64,000 bases of DNA from Duganella fentianensis (lineage in GTDB: Bacteria; Pseudomonadota; Gammaproteobacteria; Burkholderiales; Burkholderiaceae_D). The translations under genes and the position numbers were made by a program. Of this stretch, positions 1 to 8,899 are shown piece by piece. Under the pieces are notes generated by a model that worked only from the letters and a program-made list of their open reading frames with translations, had not been told where the DNA came from and searched no databases. Each line of letters begins with the position of its first letter. Position 1 is the stretch's first letter. The DNA lies in contig NZ_WWCL01000001.1 in NCBI RefSeq assembly GCF_009857835.1, positions 558,001 through 622,000 on the forward strand. Reading direction: 5' to 3'.

Positions 1-302
1 GCAAAGGCGTGGCCACGGCGCTGGGCGTGCTGCTGGGTCTGAATCCATGGCTGGGGCTGGCCACGCTGGTAACCTGGCTGGCCGTGGCATTTGCCTTCCG
101 CTACTCGTCGCTGGCCGCACTGGTGGCGGCCCTGTTCGCACCGTTCTACTACGGCCTGCTGTTCGGCGCCGATGCCGAGCTGGTGGCCGTGTTCGTGATG
201 AGCGCACTGCTGGCCTTCCGCCACAGCAAGAACATTTCGAATCTGCTGGCCGGCAAGGAAAGCCGTATCGGCAGCAAGAGCGCCGACGCCAAGAAAAAAT
301 AA
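1..302 (+). CDS. plsY: Glycerol-3-phosphate acyltransferase PlsY, 3' part
   Basis: C-terminal part of PlsY, the inner-membrane enzyme that moves an acyl group from acyl-phosphate to glycerol-3-phosphate, the first step of phospholipid synthesis. The 5' end lies outside the window; the reading frame is open from base 3. The visible protein begins with the family's conserved GKGVATALG glycine-rich motif and continues through two hydrophobic segments to a basic, charged tail ending in KKK. Its position close to tsaD (at 3.8 kb) agrees with the common plsY/tsaD neighbourhood in proteobacteria. The annotation rests on the GKGVAT motif plus the membrane topology. Confidence 0.9.
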   Translation, partial: KGVATALGVLLGLNPWLGLATLVTWLAVAFAFRYSSLAALVAALFAPFYYGLLFGADAELVAVFVMSALLAFRHSKNISNLLAGKESRIGSKSADAKKK

Positions 303-308
303 GCCACG

Positions 309-342
309 GGGAACGGGCGCTCCGTTCCCTGACTTGATTTTT
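309..342 (+). terminator. Possible terminator after plsY
   Basis: An 8-bp GC-rich stem (309-316 with 322-329, loop of 5) directly after the plsY stop codon. A run of five T begins 8 nt beyond the stem, which is further than in a classical intrinsic terminator, so the call is weak. Confidence 0.35.
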
Positions 343-392
343 GCCGCTGCATCGCCATATGCTGGACTTTCACCTGTTGAGCAAAGGCCGAT

Positions 393-1040
393 ATGAGCAA
401 GCCCCTTACGATCGATTTCGTTTCTGATGTTTCCTGCCCGTGGTGCGCGATCGGGCTGAAATCGCTGGAACAGGCCCTGCATAATCTCGGCGAGGAAGCC
501 GATGTGGCGCTGCACATCCAGCCTTTCGAGCTGAACCCGCAGATGGGCCCGGAAGGCCAGAATATCGATGAACACCTGAGCGAGAAATACGGCTCGACCC
601 CGCAGCAGCAGGAACAGGCCCGGGCCATGATACGCGCGCGCGGTGCCGAAGTGGGCTTCGACTTCGCCATGGGCAAGCGCGACCGGATTTACAACACTTT
701 CGACGCCCACCGCCTGCTGCACTGGGCGCAAGCCGAGGGCAAGCAGCTGGCGCTCAAGGGCGAGCTGTTTGCCGCCTACTTCAGCCGCGGCGAAGACCCC
801 AGCTCGCATGAAGTGCTGCTGCGCGCAGCCGAAGCCGTGGGGCTGGACCGCGCGGCGGCGGCAGCCGTACTGGGGTCGCAGCAGTATGCCGACGAGGTAC
901 GTGAAGCCGAGCAGTTCTTCCAGCGCCATGGCATCAATTCCGTGCCGGCCGTGATCATCAACCAGCGCCACCTGATCGCCGGCGGCCAGCCCGTGGCCGT
1001 GTTCGAAAAAGCCCTGCGCGAAATCCTGGCACAAAGCTAA
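393..1040 (+). CDS. DsbA family oxidoreductase (FrnE-like)
   Basis: A 215-residue cytoplasmic thioredoxin-fold protein of the DsbA/FrnE group (COG2761-like). The CPWC redox motif is at residues 15-18, right after the first strand (IDFVSDVSCPWC). The helical insertion is followed by a cis-proline-type segment (NSVPAVIIN) near residue 186 and a closing helix. There is no signal peptide, which separates it from periplasmic DsbA. FrnE-type proteins act as disulfide oxidoreductases or isomerases, sometimes linked to oxidative stress; the substrate is unknown. It stands alone, about 90 nt after plsY and 100 nt before the next gene. Confidence 0.85.
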   Translation: MSKPLTIDFVSDVSCPWCAIGLKSLEQALHNLGEEADVALHIQPFELNPQMGPEGQNIDEHLSEKYGSTPQQQEQARAMIRARGAEVGFDFAMGKRDRIYNTFDAHRLLHWAQAEGKQLALKGELFAAYFSRGEDPSSHEVLLRAAEAVGLDRAAAAAVLGSQQYADEVREAEQFFQRHGINSVPAVIINQRHLIAGGQPVAVFEKALREILAQS

Positions 1041-1077
1041 GCCTGTTTCGGCTAAACTGTCTGAATTGCATTATTGG

Positions 1078-1100
1078 TGGACGCCGTGCAACGGTGTCCA
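1078..1100. repeat. Imperfect inverted repeat before the GAF-GGDEF gene
   Basis: Arms 1078-1087 and 1091-1100 pair over 10 positions with one mismatch (or G-U in RNA) around a 3-nt centre. It lies about 40 nt upstream of the GAF-GGDEF start. It could be an operator or a leader hairpin; nothing else indicates its role. Confidence 0.4.
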
Positions 1101-1139
1101 GTGCCTATTCATCGCAGTTCGTAGCCGTACAGGAAGCCC

Positions 1140-2189
1140 ATGCAGGTCGCTGAAAACGTTACGTCCCTTCCGCTTGCCCGTCCGCAGACGGAGCAGTTCC
1201 GCCTGGCTGCCCTGCAGCGCTACCAGATTCTCGACACCGGCCCCGATGCCGACATCGATTTCCTCACCAGCCTCGCTGCCCGGCTGTGCGGCATGCCGCT
1301 GGCCTGTGTCGCGCTGGTCGATAGCGAGCGGGTCTGGTTCAAATCCGGCCATGGCGTACCGACCCACACGCTGGCGCGCGATGACAGCTACTGTGCACTG
1401 GCCGTGCTGGGCGAGGGCATGACGGAAATCAGCGATGTGCAGCAGGATTACCGCACGGCAGCCATGAGCTGGAGCGTGCAGGCGCCGCAGGTACGCCACT
1501 ATTGCGCAGCGCCCCTGCTGTCGCCTGATGGCTATCCGCTGGGCACGCTGGCCGTGCTCGCCGACCAGCCCGGGCAGCTCGACGAGCAGCAGCGCAGTAC
1601 GCTGCAGCAGTTAGCGCGCCAGATCATGGCCATACTCGACCGCAACGCGGCGCAGGCGGAGCTGGCCCGTGTGCTGCAGGAGCGCGAGCTGCTGGCCACT
1701 ACCGACGAGCTGACGGGGCTGCATAACCGCCGCTCGCTGCAACAGAAACTCACGTTCGAAGTGGCCCGTGCGCGGCGTTTTCGTTCCCATCTGTCGGTCC
1801 TGATGCTGGAACTCGACGAGCTGGCCGGACTGCGCGTCACGCTGGGGCCAGCGGCCGCGGAGCAGGTGCTGGCCAGCGTAGGCCAGCTGCTGCGCGACAA
1901 TGTGCGCGTGATCGATGTGCCCAGCCGCTACAACGATACCCAGTTCTGCATCCTGCTGCCGAATACGCCACCCGACGGCGCACACATCCTGGCGGGCAAT
2001 CTGCGCCGCAAGATCGCAGCGCAGCCGCAGCAGCTGGCCCAGCGCGCGCTGACGCTGACGGCCAGTGTGGGCGTGGGCGCACTGGACTTCATGGACATCA
2101 ATGATGGCGACAGCCTGCTGCAACAGGCTGAACGCGCCCTGAACCTGGCCAGTAGCAATAGCGCTGGCGCTCGTCCTCTGCATGGATAA
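1140..2189 (+). CDS. GAF-GGDEF protein with degenerate A-site and kept I-site
   Basis: 349 residues. A GAF domain (about 20-165) of the type found in many soluble cyclic-di-GMP proteins is joined to a GGDEF domain (about 184-345) that starts with the typical TTDELTGLHNRRSL. The catalytic GG(D/E)EF loop is replaced by NDTQF at residues 265-269, so both glycines and the metal-binding acid are lost. The product-binding RxxD I-site (RVID, 256-259) lies at exactly the canonical spacing and is intact. From knowledge of the family, such proteins usually do not make c-di-GMP but can bind it as receptors; that role is inferred here. The stop codon overlaps the next gene's start by 8 nt, so the two are probably co-translated. 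Confidence 0.85.
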   Translation: MQVAENVTSLPLARPQTEQFRLAALQRYQILDTGPDADIDFLTSLAARLCGMPLACVALVDSERVWFKSGHGVPTHTLARDDSYCALAVLGEGMTEISDVQQDYRTAAMSWSVQAPQVRHYCAAPLLSPDGYPLGTLAVLADQPGQLDEQQRSTLQQLARQIMAILDRNAAQAELARVLQERELLATTDELTGLHNRRSLQQKLTFEVARARRFRSHLSVLMLELDELAGLRVTLGPAAAEQVLASVGQLLRDNVRVIDVPSRYNDTQFCILLPNTPPDGAHILAGNLRRKIAAQPQQLAQRALTLTASVGVGALDFMDINDGDSLLQQAERALNLASSNSAGARPLHG

Positions 2190-3423
2190 TCTCAGCCATA
2201 GCGTCATCGGCGCCGCAGTGGGCGCCCTGGTGCAGCGTAGCTTGCCGGCCGAAGCCGACAGCAGCGCCCAGCGGCTGCGCCAGCGCTTGTTGATACTGGC
2301 TTGCGTGCTGGCCAGTAATTTTCCCGATCTCGATCTGCTGCTATCACCGCTGCTCCAGCAGCCGCTAGGCTATCTGCTGCACCACCGCGGCTTTACCCAC
2401 ACGGCCTTGCTGGCCATCCCGCAAGGCTTGCTGCTGGCCGCCTTGCTGTGGCTGCTCTGGCCGGCAGCGCGTGCATTGCTGGGCAGCAGCCGTACAGCAA
2501 GGCGCGGGCTGGGGCTGGCCATCGGCAGCGGGCTGGTCCTGCATCTGCTGATGGACTACAGCAATTCCTACGGCCTGCATCCGTGGTACCCGTTCGATAC
2601 GCGCTGGTTCTATGGCGACATGGTGTTCATCGTCGAGCCGCTGTTCTGGGTAGTGCTCGGCGTGCCGCTGGCCATGCTGGTGCAGCGCCCGTGGCTGCGC
2701 TATGGCTGGCTGCTGGCGCTGGCTGGCGTGATACTGGCATGTGCCGTCCGGGCTTATCTGCTGTGGCCGGCCGTGCTGGTGCTGGCGGTGCTGGGCGCCA
2801 GTGTGGCGCTGCTACAGCACCGTGCCGGCGCACAGGGGCGGGCCGGTTTGCTGCTGGGGCTGGCGTTGGGCGTGGCTTTTCTGGGACTGCAGGCCGGCAC
2901 TTCCGCGCTGGCGCGCCAGGCGGTAACGGCTGCCTTGCAGCAGCACGATCCGAAAGCACAGGTGCTGGATGTGGCCATGACGGCCTTTCCCAGCATGCCG
3001 CTGTGCTGGTCTTATGCGAGTGTGGAGAGTAACCCCCGGCATGGTTATTACCGCTTGCGCCGCGGCGTGCTCAGTCTGGCGCCGGCGCTGGCCTGTCCGG
3101 CGGCGCTAGTGGGCGAGGAACCTAGTCAGGCATTATCGCCGCAGGTGGGCGAATTTGCCCATGTAATGGCGCCTCTAGCCGCGCTGCAGCAGCTGAAGCA
3201 GAGCAACTGCGTGGTCGATGCCTGGCTGCGTTTTGCCCGCTTGCCGGTGCTGATACTGTCGACGGGGACACTGAGCGACTACCGTTTTGCCGCCACGCCC
3301 AAAGGCAATTTCACCACGCTGAGCACGGCCGGCCAGCCGGCCGCTGGCTGCCCCGCCGGGGTGCCGCAATGGGAGTATCCGCGCCAGGATATGCTGACCC
3401 AGCCGACTATCGGCATATTTTAG
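2182..3423 (+). CDS. Membrane-bound metal-dependent hydrolase (YdjM/DUF457 type)
   Basis: 413 residues of the YdjM/LexA-regulated membrane hydrolase family. The N-terminus MDNLSHSVIGAAVG has the conserved histidine of the family, and further conserved motifs follow: NFPDLDLL near residue 50, HHRGFTHT near 70 and a HLLMDYSNSYG segment near 120. Several hydrophobic helices cover residues 80-250. The C-terminal third (about 260-413) is a soluble, probably periplasmic extension. The chemical substrate of the family is unknown. The gene overlaps the preceding GAF-GGDEF gene by 8 nt, which suggests one transcript. Confidence 0.75.
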   Translation: MDNLSHSVIGAAVGALVQRSLPAEADSSAQRLRQRLLILACVLASNFPDLDLLLSPLLQQPLGYLLHHRGFTHTALLAIPQGLLLAALLWLLWPAARALLGSSRTARRGLGLAIGSGLVLHLLMDYSNSYGLHPWYPFDTRWFYGDMVFIVEPLFWVVLGVPLAMLVQRPWLRYGWLLALAGVILACAVRAYLLWPAVLVLAVLGASVALLQHRAGAQGRAGLLLGLALGVAFLGLQAGTSALARQAVTAALQQHDPKAQVLDVAMTAFPSMPLCWSYASVESNPRHGYYRLRRGVLSLAPALACPAALVGEEPSQALSPQVGEFAHVMAPLAALQQLKQSNCVVDAWLRFARLPVLILSTGTLSDYRFAATPKGNFTTLSTAGQPAAGCPAGVPQWEYPRQDMLTQPTIGIF

Positions 3424-3621
3424 ATTTGAAGTTGATTCGCGGAAACCCGCATGGCAGGCTGCTTGCACGACTTTGGTGCTGGTGCAGTGCAATAACTGTG
3501 GCATGTTCACCACAAAAGTGCTAGAAATTCCTGATTTCGCGCAATTTCAGACAATGTTGCATGGCATGACAATTGCAATGCCTTCGGGAAAGTAAGATGA
3601 TCTTTCCATATGGAGGCAGTT

Positions 3622-3798
3622 ATGAATAAGACAATCGAACAAAAAAACACCACGATCACCCATGAATCGCCGGCCGACGAGCACCGTTCGCGCAGCGAAC
3701 GCATCGCCGCACAGGGCGTGCGTCTGGGCAAAGCCAACTACCTGATTCCACTGGTGGGACTGGCCGTGCTGGCCGGGATGGCTTTCGCGCAGGCCTGA
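3622..3798 (+). CDS. Small single-pass membrane protein, 58 aa
   Basis: Not recognised. The chosen ATG at 3622 has a GGAGG ribosome-binding site at 3612-3616; an upstream in-frame ATG at 3610 overlaps this site and is unlikely. The protein has a polar N-terminal half (MNKTIEQKNTTITHE...) and one C-terminal hydrophobic helix (YLIPLVGLAVLAGMAFA). A 7-bp inverted repeat (3789-3795 with 3799-3805) spans its stop codon. The roughly 200 nt upstream (3424-3621) holds no other gene. Coding status is supported by the strong ribosome-binding site and the membrane helix only. Confidence 0.55.
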   Translation: MNKTIEQKNTTITHESPADEHRSRSERIAAQGVRLGKANYLIPLVGLAVLAGMAFAQA

Positions 3799-3833
3799 GG
3801 CCTGCAGCGCCGTACCACGCCATGCCTGCGCGT

Positions 3834-4874
3834 CTAGATGACGCGCAGTTCTTCCAGCGGCCAGCGTGGCCGCACGTTGAAACTGTAGTCCTTCTTGGCC
3901 GCATCGGGATTGATCTTCAGGCGCATGGCGCCGGCAAACGCGATCATGGCACCGTTATCGGTGCAAAACTCGAGTTCGGGGTAATACACCTTGAACTTCT
4001 TCTTGGCCGCCGCCGCGTTGAGCGAGGCGCGCAGCTGGGCGTTCGCGCCTACACCACCGGCGATCACCAGCCGCTTCAGGCCTGTGTGGCGCAGTGCGGA
4101 AACGCACTTGGCCGTCAGCACGTCCACGATGGCATCGACGAAACCACGTGCGATGTTGGCTTTGTCCTGCTCGCAGATATTCGCCACCACTTGCTGTTCG
4201 TGGTTTTTCACCACCGTCAGCACAGCGGTTTTCAGGCCCGAGAAGCTGAAGTTGAAATCCTTGGTGTGCAGCATGGGACGGGGCAGCTTGTAGGCGGCCG
4301 GATCGCCGAATTCGGCCAGACGGGAAATCGCCGGACCACCGGGATAACCGAGGCCCAGCAGCTTGGCTGATTTGTCGAAGGCTTCGCCGGCTGCATCGTC
4401 CAGCGTTTCGCCCAGCAGGGTGTACTGGCCCACGCCATCGACCCGCATCAGCTGGGTGTGGCCGCCCGAGACCAGCAGGGCGATAAACGGAAACTCGGGC
4501 GGCTGCGAGGCCAGCAGGGGCGACAGCAGGTGGCCTTCCAGATGGTGTACGCCCAGCACAGGGCGATCCAGTGCCAGCCCCAGACTGCAGGCCACGGACG
4601 AACCGACCAGCAGCGCGCCGGCCAGACCGGGACCTTGCGTGTAGGCGATGGCATCGACATCGGCCAGCTGTTTGCCGGCCTGATCCAGTGCCTGGGTCAG
4701 CAGCGGCAGGGCACGGCGGATATGGTCGCGCGACGCCAGTTCCGGCACCACGCCACCATATTCTTCATGCATGGCCACTTGCGAATACAGGGCATGCGAC
4801 AGCAGGCCGCGCTCCGTGTCATACAGTGCGAGGCCGGTTTCATCACAGGAAGATTCAACGCCGAGAACGATCAT
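3834..4874 (-). CDS. tsaD: tRNA N6-adenosine threonylcarbamoyltransferase TsaD
   Basis: TsaD (Gcp/YgjD), 346 residues, transfers the threonylcarbamoyl group onto A37 of tRNAs that read ANN codons, together with TsaB and TsaE. It begins [14 protein letters not shown], the standard family start; the open frame runs further upstream but that part is antisense to aroG and is not TsaD. The metal-binding HLEGH is at residues 111-115, and the ASKH-fold segments [10 protein letters not shown] and [10 protein letters not shown] are present. The length matches the family. It is encoded next to rpsU-dnaG-rpoD as in many proteobacteria, but on the opposite strand. Confidence 0.97.
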   Translation of the reverse strand: MIVLGVESSCDETGLALYDTERGLLSHALYSQVAMHEEYGGVVPELASRDHIRRALPLLTQALDQAGKQLADVDAIAYTQGPGLAGALLVGSSVACSLGLALDRPVLGVHHLEGHLLSPLLASQPPEFPFIALLVSGGHTQLMRVDGVGQYTLLGETLDDAAGEAFDKSAKLLGLGYPGGPAISRLAEFGDPAAYKLPRPMLHTKDFNFSFSGLKTAVLTVVKNHEQQVVANICEQDKANIARGFVDAIVDVLTAKCVSALRHTGLKRLVIAGGVGANAQLRASLNAAAAKKKFKVYYPELEFCTDNGAMIAFAGAMRLKINPDAAKKDYSFNVRPRWPLEELRVI

Positions 4875-4961
4875 AAGATGCAGAGAATGCGAGAGAACAA
4901 TCCGCCATTGTAATGGAAAGCCGTGTCGGCCACTGCTTAGGGCGTGGGCGGCAGGCCGAAT

Positions 4962-4995
4962 AAAAAGGCACGCGGCCCTTGCGGAGCGCGTGCCT
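4962..4995 (-). terminator. Intrinsic terminator of aroG
   Basis: Read on the minus strand, a 9-bp stem (4987-4995 with 4966-4974, 12-nt loop) is followed by a T run at 4962-4966. It sits 30 nt after the aroG stop codon and before tsaD, so aroG appears to be transcribed separately from tsaD. Confidence 0.75.
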
Positions 4996-5026
4996 GACAG
5001 GCGGGATGAGGCCGTAGCGGTAAGGC

Positions 5027-6085
5027 TTAAGGGCGGTTTTTCAGCTGCTGATGGGCATCGCGCAGCATCTTCTCCGTGGTGTCCCAGTCGATGCAGCCGT
5101 CCGTCACGGAGCAGCCGTATTTCAGTTCGCTCAGGTTGGCCGGTATTTTCTGGTTGCCGCCAACAATGTTCGATTCGATCATTACGCCCACCAGCGACTG
5201 GTTGCCCTGCGAGATCTGATGGATCACGTCGGCCATCACCAGCGGTTGCAGTTCCGGTTTCTTGTAGCTGTTGGCATGCGAGCAGTCGACCACCAGATTG
5301 GCCGGCAGCTTGGCTTTGTGCAGGGCCTGCTCGGCAATCGCGATGGAAACGGAATCGTAGTTGGGACGGCCGTCGCCACCGCGCAGGACCACGTGGCCGT
5401 AGGCATTGCCGCGGGTGCGCACGATGGCCACATTGCCCTGGGCATTGATTCCCAGGAAGGAGTGCGGATGGGCCGAGGACAGGATGGCGTTGATGGCTAT
5501 GCCGATATCGCCGTCCGTACCGTTCTTGAAGCCGACCGGGGTGGACAGGCCGGACGACATTTCGCGGTGGGTCTGCGATTCCGTGGTGCGCGCGCCGATG
5601 GCGGTCCAGGCGATCAGGTCGCCCAGATATTGGGGCGAGATCGGGTCCAGCGCTTCGGTAGCGGTGGGCAGGCCCAGTTCGCACACATCGAGCAGGAACT
5701 GGCGGGCTTTTTCCATGCCCACGTCGACGCGGAAGGAATCGTCCATATCCGGGTCATTGATATAGCCCTTCCAGCCGGTGGTGGTACGCGGCTTCTCGAA
5801 ATACACGCGCATCACCAGCAGCATGGTGTCGGCCACTTCTGCCTGCAGCGCTTTCAGACGGCGCGCATAGTCCAGACCGGCAACGGGGTCGTGGATGGAG
5901 CAGGGGCCTACCACGACAAACAGGCGTTTGTCCTTGCGGTCGATAATGTTGCGCAGGGCTTCACGGCCCTTCATCACGGTGTCCGACGCGGCGTCCGACA
6001 GCGGCAGCTTGCTATGCAGGGCTTCCGGCGTCGGCATGGGCGCGAACGAGGTGACGTTGATGTTTTCGATATCTGGGGAAATCAT
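5027..6085 (-). CDS. aroG: 3-deoxy-7-phosphoheptulonate synthase (class I DAHP synthase)
   Basis: Condenses phosphoenolpyruvate and erythrose-4-phosphate in the first step of the shikimate pathway. 352 residues, the usual length for the AroF/G/H family. Active-site motifs are visible: [11 protein letters not shown] with the metal cysteine at residue 62, [42 protein letters not shown] and DCSHANSYK. Which aromatic amino acid inhibits it cannot be read from sequence alone. It is divergent from ybiB and followed by its own terminator. Confidence 0.95.
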   Translation of the reverse strand: MISPDIENINVTSFAPMPTPEALHSKLPLSDAASDTVMKGREALRNIIDRKDKRLFVVVGPCSIHDPVAGLDYARRLKALQAEVADTMLLVMRVYFEKPRTTTGWKGYINDPDMDDSFRVDVGMEKARQFLLDVCELGLPTATEALDPISPQYLGDLIAWTAIGARTTESQTHREMSSGLSTPVGFKNGTDGDIGIAINAILSSAHPHSFLGINAQGNVAIVRTRGNAYGHVVLRGGDGRPNYDSVSIAIAEQALHKAKLPANLVVDCSHANSYKKPELQPLVMADVIHQISQGNQSLVGVMIESNIVGGNQKIPANLSELKYGCSVTDGCIDWDTTEKMLRDAHQQLKNRP

Positions 6086-6159
6086 GACTCTCTAGCTCGT
6101 TTCATTGCGGGGGAGGGATAGTGTAGCCGAAATGGGCCGGACTGGTTTAAGCTGCGCCT

Positions 6160-7179
6160 ATGACGACCGCTAATTTCACCCCTACCTCCGCCCATACCAC
6201 CGCCGACGCGCCATTCCCGACCGCCCATCTGATCAAGGAGATCGGGCGGGGCAAGAACGGTGCCCGCAGCATGAGCCGCGACGACGCCCGTGAACTCTAC
6301 CGCGCCATGCTCGCTGGCAGGGTGGGCGAACTGGAGCTGGGCGGCATCCTGCTGGCGCTGCGCATCAAGGGTGAATCCATAGATGAACTGGCTGGCTTCC
6401 TCGATGCAGCCGAAGCCTCGTTCGCGCCGCTGCAGGCGCCGGCCGGCCAGTATGCGCCTGTCTGCATCCCCACCTACAACGGTGCGCGCAAGATGGCCAA
6501 CCTGACCCCGCTGCTGGCGCTGCTGCTGGCGCGCGAAGGCGTGCCCGTGCTGGTGCATGGCGTGCTGCGCGATGCGGGGCGGGTCAGTACGGCCGAAGTG
6601 TTCGAAGCGCTGGGCGTGTTGCCGGCAGCCGACAGTGGCGAAGCGGAACAGGCACTGGCGCAGGGCAAGGTAGCGCTGATGACTATCGACACGCTGGCGC
6701 CCAGGCTGGCTTATCTGCTGTCGCTGCGCCGCCGTCTCGGCGTGCGCAATTCCACCCACACGCTGGTGAAAATCATGCAGCCGTTCGCCGGACCGGCGTT
6801 GCGGCTGGTGTCCTACACCCACCCCGAATATCTGGAGTTGCTGGGCGAGTACTTCACGGGCTCGGCCTTGCCGGAACGCGGTGATGCCTTCCTGATGCGG
6901 GGCACGGAAGGCGAAACCGTGGCCAATGCCAACAAGGCCCAGCAGATCGACTGGTTCCATGGCGGCCTGCGTACCACACTGGTGCCCAAGCAGACGCTAG
7001 TGGGCGAGCTGCCCGTGCTGCCGGCCGAGCGCGACGCCGCTACCACGGCAGCGTGGATCAAGACCGTGCTGGCGGGTGAGGTTCCTGTGCCGCCATCGAT
7101 TGCCGAGCAGGTCGCACAGTGCCTGCTGGTATCGCGCACCTTGCACTCGCGCCAGCGCATACAGGAGCCTATCGTCTAG
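6160..7179 (+). CDS. ybiB: YbiB-type TrpD2 nucleic-acid-binding protein
   Basis: 339 residues, related to anthranilate phosphoribosyltransferase but of the YbiB/TrpD2 branch. The N-terminal helical domain (LIKEIGRGKNGARSMSRDDARELYRAMLAG) and the following PRT-like fold (NGARKMANLTPLLALLLAREGVPVLVHG) resemble TrpD. In E. coli YbiB is a LexA-controlled protein that binds nucleic acids rather than making tryptophan; the assignment here is by similarity of the motifs I recognise. Divergent from aroG with a 74-nt gap. Confidence 0.8.
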   Translation: MTTANFTPTSAHTTADAPFPTAHLIKEIGRGKNGARSMSRDDARELYRAMLAGRVGELELGGILLALRIKGESIDELAGFLDAAEASFAPLQAPAGQYAPVCIPTYNGARKMANLTPLLALLLAREGVPVLVHGVLRDAGRVSTAEVFEALGVLPAADSGEAEQALAQGKVALMTIDTLAPRLAYLLSLRRRLGVRNSTHTLVKIMQPFAGPALRLVSYTHPEYLELLGEYFTGSALPERGDAFLMRGTEGETVANANKAQQIDWFHGGLRTTLVPKQTLVGELPVLPAERDAATTAAWIKTVLAGEVPVPPSIAEQVAQCLLVSRTLHSRQRIQEPIV

Positions 7180-7251
7180 CCGACCATAGCGGGCTACTGT
7201 CGGCCTCAGGTGTGTCTCAAGTACAATACGCCTTTGGACGATAGGATAGTT

Positions 7252-8460
7252 ATGGCTAAGTTTGACGTGGTGGTAATCGGCGCAGGTGCTGCCGGCATGA
7301 TGTGTGCAGCAACGGCAGCCCAGCGCGGACGGCGCGTGGTGCTGATCGACCATGCGAGCAAACTGGCCGAGAAAATCCGTATCTCCGGTGGCGGGCGTTG
7401 TAACTTCACCAATATCAACGCCGGTCCGGCCAACTATCTGTCGGAAAATCCCCATTTCTGCAAAAGTGCGCTGTCGCGCTACACGGCGGCGGATTTCATT
7501 GCGCTGGTCAAAAAGCACCGCATCGGCTACCACGAGAAGCACCGTGGCCAGCTGTTCTGCGATGATTCGGCCGAACAGATCATCGATATGCTCAAGGAAG
7601 AATGCAGCCGAGGCGATGTGCACTGGCGCATGCCCTGCACGGTGACCGCGCTGGAGCAGGCGGCCGAAGGCGGCTTTGTGCTGCAGACGGATCAGGGCGA
7701 GATCGAAGCGGACAGTGTGGTGATCGCCACGGGCGGTCTGTCGATTCCGAAAATCGGCGCAACCGACTTCGGCTACCGCATCGCCGAGCAGTTCGGCCTG
7801 CGCATGGTGGCGCCCCGTCCGGCGCTGGTGCCGCTGACCTTTGAAGCGCAAAGCTGGGCGCCGTTTGTGGAAATGGCCGGCATTGCGCTGGAAGTGGATG
7901 TGGAAACGGGCTCCCTCAAAGGCCGCAACCCGACGGGCGCGCGCTTCCGCGAAGACCTGCTGTTCACCCACCGTGGCCTGTCCGGTCCGGCCATCCTGCA
8001 GATTTCGTCCTACTGGACGCCCGGTACGCCCATCATCATTAACCTGCTGCCGGAACTCGATCTGGCGGCCACGCTGATCGAAGGCAAGGGCACGATCAAG
8101 AAGCAGCTGGGCAATGTGCTGGCACAGTGGCTGCCCGCCCGTCTGGCCGAAGGCTTGCTGCATGCCCATGGTTTTGCTGCCGACGCCCGTCTGGCCGATA
8201 TGCCGGACGCCCAGCTGCGCAAACTGGGCGCGGCCATCAACCAGTGGACGCTGACCCCTAGCGGCTCGGAAGGCTATAAAAAAGCCGAAGTCACGCGCGG
8301 CGGCATCGATACGCGCGAACTGTCGCAGCAGAGCATGATGGCGAGCAAGGTACCAGGCCTGTACTTCATCGGGGAAACCGTGGATGTGACGGGCTGGCTC
8401 GGCGGTTATAACTTCCAGTGGGCCTGGGCTTCGGGAGTAGCCGCAGGGCAATCCGTCTGA
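7252..8460 (+). CDS. BaiN/HI0933 family NAD(P)/FAD-dependent oxidoreductase
   Basis: 402-residue flavoprotein of the HI0933/YhiN/BaiN group. FAD-binding signature at the N-terminus ([16 protein letters not shown]), then [15 protein letters not shown], which is diagnostic for this family, [19 protein letters not shown], and the C-terminal [27 protein letters not shown]. The start at 7252 (MAKFDVV) is preferred over the longer frame from 7210 because an AGGATA ribosome-binding site lies just upstream and the Rossmann strand begins there. The physiological substrate is not known for most members. Confidence 0.9.
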   Translation: MAKFDVVVIGAGAAGMMCAATAAQRGRRVVLIDHASKLAEKIRISGGGRCNFTNINAGPANYLSENPHFCKSALSRYTAADFIALVKKHRIGYHEKHRGQLFCDDSAEQIIDMLKEECSRGDVHWRMPCTVTALEQAAEGGFVLQTDQGEIEADSVVIATGGLSIPKIGATDFGYRIAEQFGLRMVAPRPALVPLTFEAQSWAPFVEMAGIALEVDVETGSLKGRNPTGARFREDLLFTHRGLSGPAILQISSYWTPGTPIIINLLPELDLAATLIEGKGTIKKQLGNVLAQWLPARLAEGLLHAHGFAADARLADMPDAQLRKLGAAINQWTLTPSGSEGYKKAEVTRGGIDTRELSQQSMMASKVPGLYFIGETVDVTGWLGGYNFQWAWASGVAAGQSV

Positions 8461-8509
8461 TATACTGCGCGCCCGGTGCGACAAGCGGCTTCCATTTTCC
8501 GGAAAAAGC

Positions 8510-8518
8510 TGCTATAGT
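8510..8518 (+). promoter_or_regulatory. Extended -10 promoter of rpsU
   Basis: TGCTATAGT, a TGn-extended -10 element, lies 40 nt upstream of the rpsU start; only a poor -35 (TTCCAT, 8490-8495) is seen at 17-nt spacing. It places the rpsU-yqeY-dnaG start of transcription in the gap after the flavoprotein gene. Confidence 0.6.
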
Positions 8519-8557
8519 CTCATTCTTCCTATAACCTCTAACGGTTTGAATTTTTAC

Positions 8558-8770
8558 ATGACCACTATTCGCCTTAAAGAAAACGAGCCGTTCGAAGTCG
8601 CCATGCGTCGCTTCAAACGCACCATCGAAAAAACCGGTCTGTTGACCGAACTGCGCGCACGCGAGTTCTACGAGAAGCCAACGGCTGAGCGCAAGCGCAA
8701 GCTGGCAGCTGCCGTTAAGCGTCACTACAAACGCATCCGCAGCCAACAGCTGCCGAAAAAACTCTTCTAA
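8558..8770 (+). CDS. rpsU: 30S ribosomal protein S21
   Basis: 70 residues, the standard length for S21, starting [21 protein letters not shown] and ending in a very basic helix. S21 sits by the anti-Shine-Dalgarno end of 16S rRNA in the small subunit. It is the first gene of the conserved macromolecular synthesis cluster (rpsU-dnaG-rpoD). The ATG at 8558 is preferred over the in-frame TTG at 8546. No clear Shine-Dalgarno sequence is visible, which would be in keeping with possible self-control, but that is inference. Confidence 0.97.
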   Translation: MTTIRLKENEPFEVAMRRFKRTIEKTGLLTELRAREFYEKPTAERKRKLAAAVKRHYKRIRSQQLPKKLF

Positions 8771-8841
8771 GACTGCTTCACGGAGTCAACCCGGCAGTAT
8801 GGCGCTTACGCCTCGGGTTGTCTCTTGCGGCATCAAGAGAT

Positions 8842-8879
8842 ACCCGCCCCGGTTCGCCGCGGCGGGTTTTCGCATTTTT
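8842..8879 (+). terminator. Terminator or attenuator between rpsU and yqeY
   Basis: A 7-bp GC stem (8842-8848 with 8861-8867) followed by TTTTCGCATTTTT. It lies 70 nt after rpsU and just before yqeY, so it could let rpsU be made in excess over dnaG and rpoD, as is known in the E. coli operon. Confidence 0.65.
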
Positions 8880-8899
8880 ACTCCTTCTGAAAGATCGCC

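Noticed and set aside
3834..5684. 616-aa extension of the tsaD reading frame
   Set aside because: The upstream part is antisense-frame noise over aroG; TsaD starts at [12 protein letters not shown] and has a terminator and intergenic gap upstream.
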